28,256 bases of DNA from Gloeophyllum trabeum ATCC 11539 (taxonomy: Eukaryota > Basidiomycota > Agaricomycetes > Gloeophyllales > Gloeophyllaceae), in the NCBI RefSeq assembly GCF_000344685.1, contig NW_006920413.1:32710-60965 (forward strand). Reading direction: 5' to 3'. This document shows, piece by piece, positions 1-9,993 of this stretch. The notes under the pieces were generated by a model, which did no database searches, was not told the origin of the DNA, and worked only from the letters and a program-made list of their open reading frames with translations. Each line of letters starts with the position of its first letter. Within the stretch, counting starts at the first letter, position 1. A program made the translations under genes and the position numbers.

Positions 1-296
1 TGGAGGGTGGGAATGAGGACGACGCCCCTTGATGGAAGTGTCCGCGGGCCCCGGAGCTAATTCACCTAGAAGTCGCATAGATTAAGTCACCCGGAGCTTG
101 TGTTTGCGGAGATAAATCGTGGAATGGGTCCGTGTATGTCTTGGGGATGCTAGGAAGTCCGGAGCTAAATAGAGCAATTCTTTAGAGCCCATAGAAGCCT
201 AGAGGCATGTGAGTGCTGTGTCGAACACACTCCGGAGGGCTTGTACGATATGCTGAGTCCGCGTTTTCGGGGGTCAGACGATCCTGAGGCTTATCA
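1..296 (-). mobile_element. End of a repeat/transposable element, left copy
   Basis: The reverse complement of this segment matches 27225-27520 base for base in length, at roughly 85% identity by eye, and similarity stops abruptly at 296/27225. Read from the terminus inward it begins TGATAAGCCTCAGG. It carries the motif CCGGAGCTAA or a close variant at 51-60, 91-98 and 159-168, and a shorter CTCCGGAG at about 230. The element body runs to the left, out of the window. Most differences between the two copies are transitions. The TG start would suit an LTR, while the repeated subterminal motif would suit a DNA transposon; the family cannot be assigned because neither internal genes nor the far terminus are visible. 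Confidence 0.75.
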
Positions 297-2470
297 GCGA
301 TCCCATCCAGAATTGTTTGTAAAATGAAAGAGATATATGTTGCTGGAGAATTTGACCGAAAATGCGCTTTTTTGCCGCTTATGGTGCTATTTCACTCCCA
401 AAATTGGGGCTGACAAGTCATATCTGTACTGTGAGATCCGGGACACATAGATAGGTAGAATTACTATAGGTAGGTAAGTGACAAGTGGTTCATTAAGTTT
501 GGGATGCATAAAGTGAGCGGTGTGACAGTGCCACCGAAAAAAAAATGATTTTGACTTCCAGGTTGCTTAATTTCTTGCGATTCACATGAGCAGTGGGATA
601 TGCATAGAGGCATCCATTCAATGTTAAAATACCACCAGGTTCTGCCTTAAGCTATCCAGAGAGTTAATACGGCGCGCAGTGCCGCAAAGCAAAATTCATC
701 CACTGTGGAAACCAAAGAAACTAGCCTCGAGGGGATATTTCAAGCCACGGGAGATCCCTGAATATAGCACTAGTATACCCTTTCAATAATATACCCCTTC
801 TGAAGCTCGCGGGGCCCGAACGGAGTGTCTTTCCCTTCTCTTTCTCTCTCTCCTTCGATTTAATTTCTTTGATCTCTTTAATTGATCTAAAAGTCCACAC
901 CTATAGTACATAAGCCGTTCGCACCATTGCGAACTGCAAAGCTTACAAGTGAACTCGCGCATCTTCATGCCTGTCTCCAAGATATTCTCAATGCAGTCAT
1001 CCAGAAATTATAGACCAATATCCCCCAGTTTATGCGACTATTCGGGATGGAGTACGGCTGTGCTGGACTCACGGACGACAAAGTCAACGATGTGGCAAAA
1101 TGTGGCGGCCCTGGCGGGCTAAACTTGACCCGGAAGATACCGACGCACTTCACACTGATATCCGACTGGTCTGAAGAAGTTGAACTTCATTTTCATGGCC
1201 AGACGCTGTCGGTTGACCACGACTCATGGCGACGGTCCTAACATGAATACCTGCTCGCGGAGAACGATCCGCATCAGCACACAAGGTGATTCAACTCTAT
1301 AAATATTGTCCCACTTAAAAGCCTGGACCAACCGTCGAATACATGGAACCGCTTCCTCCTTGTATCCTTCGACTGTCGCTGATAGTTCCATACACCGAAC
1401 AGTCACAGGTCTCCCTGACCTCCAGGTCGCGTCAATGTCACTTGGACTGTCTCTAGGATCCGCTCGCCATATAAAGGACGTCCATCTGATACACCTACCA
1501 TCAGCACTGAGTACAACTGCCGCTGCCGATCAGCACTGAACAGCAAGCGATGATCCTGCGACCTCCGTCTATCACGGCGCTTACCCTACGCTGTGATTAT
1601 CACTCGCACGCACGTCCGAGCTGCGAATCCGAAGAACGCACAGTAGAGTGATCCCATGTGTACACCGGTCTCTGCAGACGGGACGTACCTCGATGGGTCC
1701 TGGTCCTGGTGCCTCCTTGAGGTACGCACCTGAACACAAGATGATACGAACAGTTATGACAAGGTGGTTCCTCGCTCAAGAGCTTTACTGTCTATCCATA
1801 CTCCTCGATGTCTCTTCGAAATAACTCGGCGACAAGCCCGAATGTCTTATGGATCCCCATGGCTGCACGCGACCCTCATCAGCATTGCACGTCGCTGACA
1901 TACATACCACACCTCCAACTGTCGTATGCAAACATCAGCTCCCGAACCGAGATACGATCATGATCTCCTCGACACCGAGGATCCGGAAGCACGAAGCGCA
2001 GTACAGTAGTACGCAGAAAACGTCTCATTTCGTATCGTAGTAGCGGGCCAAAGGAGTGGTAGTGCATAGAGATTGCTCGACTACTGAACACGGGGGTAAT
2101 AAACGCTTTATGTACACAGTTCACATGCAATGAAAGTAACAGAAAGAGAAAAAAGCATCAGCTCCCCGTATCCATAAGGAAGTGTATTACGGAGCCCACC
2201 CGGGAGAACCACAGAACAATAGAAAAGGAAAAGGGAAAGGAAAAAAATAAAAGAACATAACACGGTGCGATAGGGAATATGATCCAAGATCCGAGAAGAC
2301 CAACCGACAGCGACGAGAGGGGTGGAGGCGAGGTGGCGTGGGGTGTAGGATAGACGTTGCATTGCGCGTGAGGGATGGAGCGGGCGAGGGCCCATGTACA
2401 TGTAATTAATGAGACATTCTTCCAGAGTCATTCCGTGGGGGAACAGGAACCGGGCACCGCGCGGGTGCTT
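297..2470. other. Gene-free stretch between the element and the G-alpha gene
   Basis: No convincing coding region, RNA gene or recognisable transposon protein is visible on either strand. Open frames are short and lack conserved motifs or a plausible exon-intron series. AT content is higher than in the neighbouring exons. A perfect 8-bp inverted repeat (CGTACCTC at 1684-1691 with GAGGTACG at 1719-1726) encloses two GGTCCT repeats, with no evidence that it is functional. The right-hand end must contain the 3' UTR of the G-alpha gene. Confidence 0.5.
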
Positions 2471-3878
2471 TTACAACAGACCGCATTCCCGCAGGTGCAG
2501 TTGTAACAGGATATCCTGGATCGCGCTCAGCACGACTAGCAAGGGAGTTAGCATTATGAACGGAAGGAGGAAAGGGAGGATGCGTACACTTGATCTGTTG
2601 GGTATCGGTGGCACATGTATAGTGGGCGTAGATCTGCTTCGTCGCCGCGCTCTGATTTAGCGAGACGAACCGGTGCAAGAGGTAGTCGCACGCGGCGTCG
2701 TAGTTGTCGCCTCCCTGGTAGTCTGGGAAGTAGTCGCCGAGTGGTGACCGGGGCAGCTTCTCCGCGAACAAGTCGATCTTGTTGAGGAAAAGGATCTAAG
2801 GGAGATGAGGTCAACGTCAGATCAACGGGAGGGACCATTGCACTTACAATGGACGTCTTGACGAACCACCGCGAATTGCAGATCGAGTCAAAGAGCGTCA
2901 GCGCCTCTTGCATACGGTTCTACGACCAAGAGTCACTATATGCGGCATATCTTGTAGCTGAAAAGACACTTACCACACTCTCGTCCTCGTACAACATCTG
3001 ATCGTACTCGCTCAGCGACACCAAGAACACCAACGCCGTCACATTCTCAAAACAATGTATCCACTTCTTCCGCTCGCTGCGCTGCCCGCCCACATCGAAC
3101 AGGCGGTACGTCAGCTCGCCGACCTTGAACGTCGTCTCGGTGATCCCCGTCGTCTTGACGCGCGAGCGCAGGATGTCCTGGTCGGTGGGCATGTAGCCGG
3201 GCGCGGCCATGCGGTCGATTGCGTTGAAGTAGTAGACGGCCGAGTCGTTCAGCTGGAACTCGCGCGAGCGGCGCACGGCCTCCTTGACGCCCGGGTCGCG
3301 CCAGAGCCCGCGCACGGCGTCGGCGACGTCCCGCGGGAGGACGTCGCCCTCGATCTGCGGCGGCAGCGCGAGGATGACCGCGCGGCGCGCGTCGTTCTGC
3401 GGCTGCAGGGGGATGTCGAGCTGGGGCATCGCCTCGAGGATGGCGCTGGGGAGGAGGTCAGCTCCGCGTTGGGTAGGCGAATCCTACTTGGGCTTACCGC
3501 ATCGACTGGATGGTGTTGGAGAAGATGATTTCCTTGTACGAGTCCCGCTCTTGCTCGTTGTAGCCGCCGTGGTGGATGAGTTTCATCTGCTTGAGCACCG
3601 TGGACTGCGGGCAGGCGTGAGCCTCGAACGGCAAAATGGCATCGACGATCCCGCTCACCTTGCCCGACTCTCCGGCACCGAGCAACAGCATCTTAATCTC
3701 GTTCTTCGCCATCATGCGGTCCCGCTTGAGCTGGTTCTCGATCTCATCGTTGCCTGCATGGAACGCGAATTCAGTCACCGTCCGCCCAGGCCAAACGCAG
3801 AGAAAAGAGCAAGCAACGAAAACGGCACTCACGGGCCTTGGCCTCGTCGTCAACGCCGGTGGACTGTACGCAACCCAT
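2471..3878 (-). CDS. Heterotrimeric G-protein alpha subunit (class I, Gi-like)
   Basis: Membrane-anchored GTPase that relays signals from seven-helix receptors, in fungi typically pheromone or nutrient sensing. Seven exons on the minus strand: 3878-3833, 3753-3659, 3604-3498, 3445-2974, 2919-2848, 2795-2588, 2535-2471; all introns GT-AG, giving 354 aa, the normal length for the family. The N-terminus MGCVQS has the Gly2 myristoylation and Cys3 palmitoylation sites. The P-loop GAGESGKS is near residue 40-47, split by an intron. Switch I holds [10 protein letters not shown], followed by [12 protein letters not shown] (G3), FLNKID (G4) and TCATDT (G5). It ends ECGLL, the C-terminal cysteine context of pertussis-toxin-sensitive alpha subunits. 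All nucleotide-binding motifs are intact. Basidiomycetes usually have several paralogues, so a GPA number is not assigned. Confidence 0.97.
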
Positions 3879-4354
3879 GACTGCGACTGGAGAGAGAACG
3901 ACGACGGCGGTAGGGCAGGCGGAAAGGGCAGAAAAGGAGAAAGGCAGAGGCTGATCAGAGGAAAAGCGCTAAGCCCGGTTTGGAGCTGTCGTTGTTGTCG
4001 AATCAGCTAGCAGGTAAATAAAAATAAAAAAGAATGGGCGGCCAGCTAGAATCTGTGCGCAACGGCCGACGGGTTTTGTGCTGGACGAGTGCGGTGGTGG
4101 GGGAAGGCGGGCGGGCACCGAGGGCGGGCGATGCAGAAAGGAGAGGAGGGTATAACAACTGATGATGGGAATTTTGTTTCGCCTTGACCGCGACTGGCGC
4201 CTTCCGCCGTGCCGGCTGCTCTTTGCCCCCGGCATCACGCACAGAGCCAATCAAGCGCTGCTGTGCGCCCTGTTTTCGGCTGCCCCCGCTCCGTACCCCC
4301 CGGGCTTAGCGACCCGCGTGCAAAATGCAAAACAATAAATACACAATCCCACAC
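3879..4354 (-). promoter_or_regulatory. 5' region of the G-alpha gene
   Basis: About 475 bp between the G-alpha start codon and the serine tRNA, which lies on the same strand. It should hold the G-alpha promoter and 5' UTR. A run of A-rich sequence (4017-4032) and pyrimidine/purine tracts are visible, but no clear TATA box. No additional gene is seen here. Confidence 0.4.
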
Positions 4355-4449
4355 GTCACCAGTAGGATTCGAACCTACGCGGGCAAAGCCCAACAGATAT
4401 CACGAATAAACATTCGAATCTGTCGCCGTAACCACTTGGCTATAGTGAC
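4355..4449 (-). tRNA. tRNA-Ser(CGA) with a 14-nt intron
   Basis: The minus strand folds as a type II tRNA. The acceptor stem GTCACTA pairs with TGGTGAC with one G-T pair. The D arm is GCC..GGC, the anticodon stem ACAGA/TCTGT, and the T arm GTAGG-TTCGAAT-CCTAC. The long variable arm (GGGC-TTT-GCCC) indicates Ser or Leu. The anticodon loop reads TT-CGA-A, so the anticodon is CGA, which decodes UCG serine codons. An intron of about 14 nt follows position 37 (plus-strand 4399-4412), the canonical place. Introns in tRNA-Ser(CGA) are known in other fungi. The A and B box promoters are internal. Confidence 0.95.
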
Positions 4450-4549
4450 ATAAGCACAGGCGCCATTGCATACTCCCTCAGGGGCTACAGCCAAATAAGG
4501 CTAATAGTGTACACTTCATATCACCTCCTGCAAGCACGCACACCCAACC

Positions 4550-6247
4550 ATGACCACCCCCGACCCATCCGCCGCCTCGCCCACCTCCCATCATGGCCTC
4601 CCCCTAACCCCTCCAGACCCCGGATCGTCATCCGAGCTCGCCCCCATCCTCACCGCCGCCGTCGACACCTCCGACCCCCCGCCGCCCTACCCCGCCCACC
4701 GACCGCGGCGCACCCGCCGGCGGCGCTCGCAAGCTCACTCCGCGAGCACGCTCGAGTTCCCGGGCCAGGGCGGGGACGACGCGCATGGGAATGCCTATAA
4801 TTACGCGTACGAGCACGCCGTCCATGGGAATGAGAACGAGGGCGAGCACACGCCGCTCCTCGCTGCGCAGGGCCAGCTGCTCGTCCCCGAACGCGCGCGC
4901 GGGCAGCGCCCTCCCAGTCTCACTCAGAGCGCTAATACCAGCCCGCCGCCGTTCCCCCGCGCGCGGACGACGTCGTACGCCTCCACGTTCGCGAGCACGC
5001 GCCCGCCGTCGCTCGCGCAGACTGTGCTCTCCATGTTCAGGCAGGACGACTCCGATGACGACGGCGATAGCTCCGAGCTCGACCGGAGTCACTACACCCC
5101 GATACCGACGCAGCCTCCATACGCCCCGTCGGAAGGCGAGGGGACGCTCGACTCGCCGGTGTCGGACCGCCCGCCGTCCGTGGTGTGGTACCCGGATTCG
5201 AGCGCTAGCCAGAAGAGGCGGAGCTGGCGGCGGTATTGGAGGCCGCTTGCACGGAAGAGGTATTGGTCGAGCTTGGTGCACTTGTTGATGGTAAACTTCC
5301 CGTTTGCGCTCGCGGCGTGGGTGTATCTGTTTGTGTTTACGCTGGTGAGTGAAGTATTCTCTTCACACATGTGGTTGCAGCGACCACTTGCATACGGGGT
5401 GCTGCCAGGACCCTTGGTTAGATTGGTTACGTACGGCATGCAATGAGGTTTGTCCGGGTGAGGTCTCACGAGAGAGCCCGCGGTAATCTGGCGGACCCTA
5501 TTATCCGTAGTCGTTTCAGACACTTCTCCATTTTCCTTGTACAGCAGAGCACTGACGCTCATATGTCGAAACCCACAGACAGGAACGACTCTCTTGATGG
5601 CCCTCCCCTTGGGAGCCCTCCTTTGTTTCATTGACTTGCTAGGCGCCCGCGCCTTCTCCCGAGCAGAGGTAGTCTGCTTCCCTCCGACCCCCCCTGCCTA
5701 TTTCACTTACCATACGTCCAACAGCTCTTCCTGCAATCCCGCTTCCACGGGCCTCTACCATACCCCCTTCCAGACCCCCCACAGCCCATCTTCACTCGAC
5801 TCCGCGCTCCTATGCCTGCAGACGCCGAATCAGGGGCAGACTCTGAGGTATTTGGGTCCAGACCCCGATCCGGGCACGTCTACGAGCGCTCGTTCTACAA
5901 AAACACGTACGCAATGGTGAGCCCGATCGAACCTTGTACAGCTACCCACTCCGACTGATCATGGCACGGAATGCACTCTGCTTCGTGTCACGCTCGCGGG
6001 ACTTGTAACTTTTCGTTCTGGCCACCACCCCCCCCAGTTCACAGACCCGACGTCATACCGCGCGCTGTTCTACTTTCTCGTCATCAAGCCGGCGATAACA
6101 CTGCTGTTTGGGATCTCCCTGCTGGTGGCCGTCCCGGTGGGCTTTGCGCTGGTCGTTCCAGCACCCGCTGTGCTCAGGACGGCACGCAGACTCGGAGTGT
6201 GGCAGGCAGGCGTGGCGGTGGAGGGGTTGTGTCTGTCCGTATCGTAA
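4550..6247 (+). CDS. Unassigned multi-pass membrane protein with disordered N-terminus
   Basis: Four exons (4550-5344, 5579-5668, 5725-5916, 6038-6247), all introns GT-AG and in phase 0, giving 428 aa. Residues 1 to about 225 are Pro/Ser/Arg-rich and probably disordered, with an acidic SDDDGDSSE stretch, as in a cytosolic tail. Hydrophobic segments follow at about 242-265 (starting LVHLLMVNFPFAL), 267-290 (TTLLMALPLGALLCFIDLL) and 367-405 (a long stretch that could span once or twice). A basic stretch, KRRSWRRYWRPLARKR, sits just before the first segment, which suggests a cytosolic N-terminus. I recognise no catalytic motif and assign no function. The 5' UTR must be short: the tRNA begins 100 bp upstream on the other strand. 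Confidence 0.82.
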
Positions 6248-6686
6248 TTTCATCTATTTCTACTATAGACAGCATGTACACTACTAGTCAGCCCGAGTCA
6301 GCTGTGATCAACGAGCGCTGCCACCCACGGGAACGCCAGCCAATCGGAAGGGCGGGGCAAGCGCCCATATGCCGAAAAAGGCAGGAGCGAAGCGGTGGCG
6401 TCGACGGGGATATAAGCGCCGCGGTGTTCTCCCAGCGAACGAGGCTTTGTCCTGCTCACCGCTGCCCACAAGCGCTGACGCGTTCCCGTCGTCGTGCACA
6501 CCGAGTCCACCGCCAGCCCAGCCTTCGTACTTGAGCAGCGCACCGCCAGCAGATATACGCTGTACCCGGCATCGTACACAACGCCCAGACCCCGCCCGTC
6601 GCCGTCCACCCTGTTGTCCCCAAGCGCCGCACCCCCGCCCTACCAAACCTCTGGTTTGACGAGCACATCGAACAGGAACCACCGCC
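6248..6686 (+). promoter_or_regulatory. Intergenic region upstream of the BCS1-like gene
   Basis: This 439-bp gap holds the 3' end of the membrane-protein gene and the promoter of the AAA gene. A TATA-like TATAAGC at 6411-6417 lies about 275 bp before the start codon, followed by C-rich sequence typical of fungal 5' UTRs. The AAA start codon sits in a good context (CCACCGCCATGG). Open frames in this gap have no recognisable features. Confidence 0.4.
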
Positions 6687-9357
6687 ATGGACGCTCTCAA
6701 GTCGCTCGTGCAGCCCCTCGTCGGCGGAGGCGGCGGCTCGTCGGTCATTGACGGCATGAAGCTCGTCGTGCTCGGGACCACCGTCGAGACCGCCCGCAGG
6801 ATGAGCAGCTCTGCATGGTGCGCACCCGCCTTACCTGTCCTTACGAACCCTTACTGAACGCGCTGCGTGCCAGGTCCCACTTTGTCAACTGTGAGTATCA
6901 GCGGGGAGTCCTCGTACTATACGCCGGTCTGTAATACCCGACTGACTGACGGACTGGGCGTGCACAGCATTCTTCCTCACCGCGCACTTCTCCGAGGAGG
7001 ACTACCCCTACGACTGGCTCATGCTCTGGCTCTCGCGGCGCCCCGAGTGGCAGCGCTCGCGTGAGTTCGAGACGACCACGCGCACGTCCTCCGCGTTCTA
7101 CAGCTCCTCGGCCGCGGACAACTCCTTCGGCGACGACGACGACGAGGGCGACGACGACGCGCCCGGGAAGGTCAAGACGCGCGTCGTCTTCCAGCCGACG
7201 TTCGACACGACGCACACGATTTACTACAAGGGCCACTGGCTGCGCGTCAAGCGCAGCAGGAGCAACGGCTGCGAGGTGCTGTCCATCAGGTGCGTCCGAA
7301 CGACAGAACGTGCGGTGCGCTGCTGACGTGGCGGGCGTAGCGTGGTCGCCCGCAGTAACTCCATCCTCAAGCAGCTGGTCCTGCAGGCCAAGCGCGAGTA
7401 CGAGGCGGAAGCGGTGCACCGGATCCAGATCTACTTCGCAGACTCGCACGGCAGCTGGCGCTGGACGGACTCGCGGCACAAGCGGCCGATGTCGTCCATC
7501 GTCCTTAACCCCGGCGTGAAGGAGATGCTCCTGGATGACACGAGAGATTTCCTGAAGTCCGAAAAGGCACGCTTCGTTTCCGTTTCTTGTGACTCGAGAA
7601 GCTGACGTGGGCGCAGTGGTACGCGGACCGCGGGATCCCCTTCCGCCGCGGGTATCTCCTGTACGGTGTCCCCGGCTCGGGCAAGTCGTCGCTAATCCAC
7701 GCCATCGCCGGCGAGCTCATGCTCGACATCTACGTCGTCTCCCTGTCGTCCTCCTGGATCAACGACAGCACGCTCACGACGCTTATGGGCCGCGTCCCCG
7801 CGCGGTGCATCGTCCTCCTCGAGGACCTCGACGCCGCGTTCACCAGGAGCGTGACCAGAGACAGCTCGTCCGACGGGAGCCCAGGCGGCAAGGACAAGAA
7901 AGACAGCAGCGGGAACAACAACCAGGACGACGCGGCGACGACGGACGGGACGAGCCGGCGGCGCAAGGACCAGCTGAGCGACGTGAACACGCTGAGCCTG
8001 AGCGGGCTGCTGAACGCGCTGGACGGCGTCGCGGCGGCAGAGGGGCGCCTGCTCTTTGCGTGCGTCGTCTATTTTCCCGTTTTAAGCGCCCCGATCTGAT
8101 CTGATTATGATTATTATCTTTTATCTATTATCGATCGCGAATTATCTGATTGGACAGCACGACGAATCACCTCGAGCGCCTCGACCCGGCGCTGTCCCGG
8201 CCCGGCCGCATGGATGTGTGGATCGAGTTCAAGAATGCGAGCAAGTGGCAGGCGGAGCAGCTCTTCAGGAATTTCTTCCCGTCGACGGACGATGAGGGAA
8301 ACAGTGGTGCGGACGACAAGCTCCAGCCCGAGGACGAGACGGAGCTAGAGGGGATTGATCTGCCGACGCCGCCCTCGCCCGCCCCCTCGTCGTCGATACC
8401 GTCTTCTTTGTTCTCGCTGCCGTCGCTGTCCTCGACGTCCCTCGCGTCGTCGTCGGCTTCGGGCTCGACGCCGAGCTCGCCTGGCCGTCATAGCCGCGCG
8501 TCGTCGACCACGCGCTCGAGGGTAAGCAGCATGTACGCCGCGGTGCAGAACCAGGCGTACCTCCCGCCGCCGATCGAGGAGCACCTCGCGGGCTGCAAGC
8601 ACTCGGCGGTCCCGCTGAGCAACGCGAAGCTCGCGGAGCTGGGGAAGAAGTTCGCGGACTCGATCCCGGACGAGGAGTTTAGCGTCGCGGCGCTGCAAGG
8701 ATGTGAGTGCTCTGCTTTGCGCTTTCTTTCCGTGGTGATGTGACTTGATTCCACCTGTGATGCGGGAGAGGGACCTCGCGGAGGGGATCGGTGCGTCTGA
8801 TGACTTCGGGAGGCGGTGTGCTGATGTGTGTTTTGGTTGTGCAGATCTCCTGAAGAATAAGTCGAGGCCGGAGGCTGCGGCTGAGGGCGCGGCCGCGTGG
8901 GTTATCTCTGAGCGCGAACTCAAGGAGAAGCTCCGGAAGGAGAAGGAGGCGAGGGAGCTCAAGGAGAAGCAGGAGGTATGTCTCTCCAGGTAGTCTGGGT
9001 AACCTGGGCTGACTGGGAGACTAGCGCGAGAAACGCCGGCTCGAGGCTGAGAAGGAGAAACGCGCCGAGCTCGAGAAGCTGCTCGAGCAGAAGAAGGCGG
9101 AAGACGAAAAGAAGGTGGAGTCTGACGCTGCTGCCGCGCCTGCGTCTCCGGTGGAGGAGCAGAAACCCAAAGAGCTTGCCCTCCCTGCCGCCTCCGTGAC
9201 GGATTCGGAGACGACGGCGGTCGAGGAGGAAAACAAGGAGAACGCCGCGCCGGCTCCGGCTAGTGATAGTGGCTCCTCCACTCCGACGGAGCCCACGGAG
9301 AGCGGCACGTCTTGGGTACGCATCACCGAAGATGCAAATGCCCCCGAGTCTACATGA
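6687..9357 (+). CDS. BCS1-like AAA ATPase, enlarged paralogue
   Basis: BCS1 is a mitochondrial inner-membrane AAA ATPase that inserts the Rieske protein into complex III; fungi carry many BCS1-like paralogues of unknown substrate. Exons: 6687-6817, 6874-6890, 6968-7289, 7341-7566, 7617-8059, 8158-8702, 8845-8975, 9025-9357, giving 715 aa against roughly 450 for classical BCS1. A hydrophobic segment and BCS1_N domain (YPYDWLMLWLSRRPEW) lead to Walker A GVPGSGKS (249-256), Walker B IVLLED (297-302) and the RLDPALSRPGR region (387-397). Extra length comes from an acidic loop in the N-domain, a charged insert after Walker B, a Ser/Pro-rich insert of about 55 residues after the AAA core, and an E/K-rich coiled coil plus acidic tail containing KENAAP. 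The intron at 7567-7616 must use a GC donor to keep the conserved EK-WY junction. Mitochondrial location is inferred from the family. Confidence 0.92.
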
Positions 9358-9993
9358 CTAGATGCGGAAGCTGACGCCGCAGCTGTCACGGATACCATTC
9401 ACGACGAGAATGACTGTACATTGGAACATTCCTCATCAAGCACCACTCAACACGTTTCGGCTCAGCAGATCTTACACCGGCCCCAGTCGTCGTCGTCGAC
9501 CCTTGCGCGGAGACACGCGGCGGGGTTCAAGATAGTGTATTCTATGATTCAGTTCTATTTCCTTCACTTGTACGCTTTACTATTGCATGCTACTTTCCTC
9601 GGCGGGGGGAGGCGTAATTACCGCTGAGCCGGGCTGGCAAGATAGAGGCCCGGCGAAGGATGCGGGATGCTCCCGCCATTTATCATCGCGCTCCGAGGGC
9701 GTCTGTACATATATGACTGTTCTAGGTTAGTCTCTATGCTTTCTTGCCTTGTGTGTGTATATCTCCTTGCATCGCTGTCGCTTCGTCTTGTATGTACTTT
9801 GTCTTCATTGATGTACTTAACCGCATTGCAATACATGGGTCTGTCGTCGACCACACTCGTCGTGACTCGCCTGAGCCAGAGGCTCTACTCTACATTGCTG
9901 CTCAATGGATTACGTTCCTCTAGCATCTAACTTACATACGGATATAATCTCGTGCGAAGGCATCGCTGGGATCAAAGTGTCGCTTTATCCCTT
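9358..9993. other. Convergent 3' intergenic region
   Basis: This 636-bp gap lies between the 3' ends of the BCS1-like gene and the oppositely oriented oxygenase gene, so it should contain two 3' UTRs and no promoters. TA-rich and pyrimidine-rich stretches are present. I see no gene, RNA or repeat in it. Confidence 0.5.

Noticed and set aside
1684..1726. 8-bp perfect inverted repeat with a GGTCCT-repeated loop
   Set aside because: It is short, isolated in gene-free DNA, and has no partner copy, downstream gene or T-run. It is compatible with chance.
4628..5281. Arg-rich 217-codon open frame on the minus strand
   Set aside because: It is a shadow of exon 1 of the membrane-protein gene; its low-complexity Arg/Ala/Gly composition reflects GC-rich DNA.
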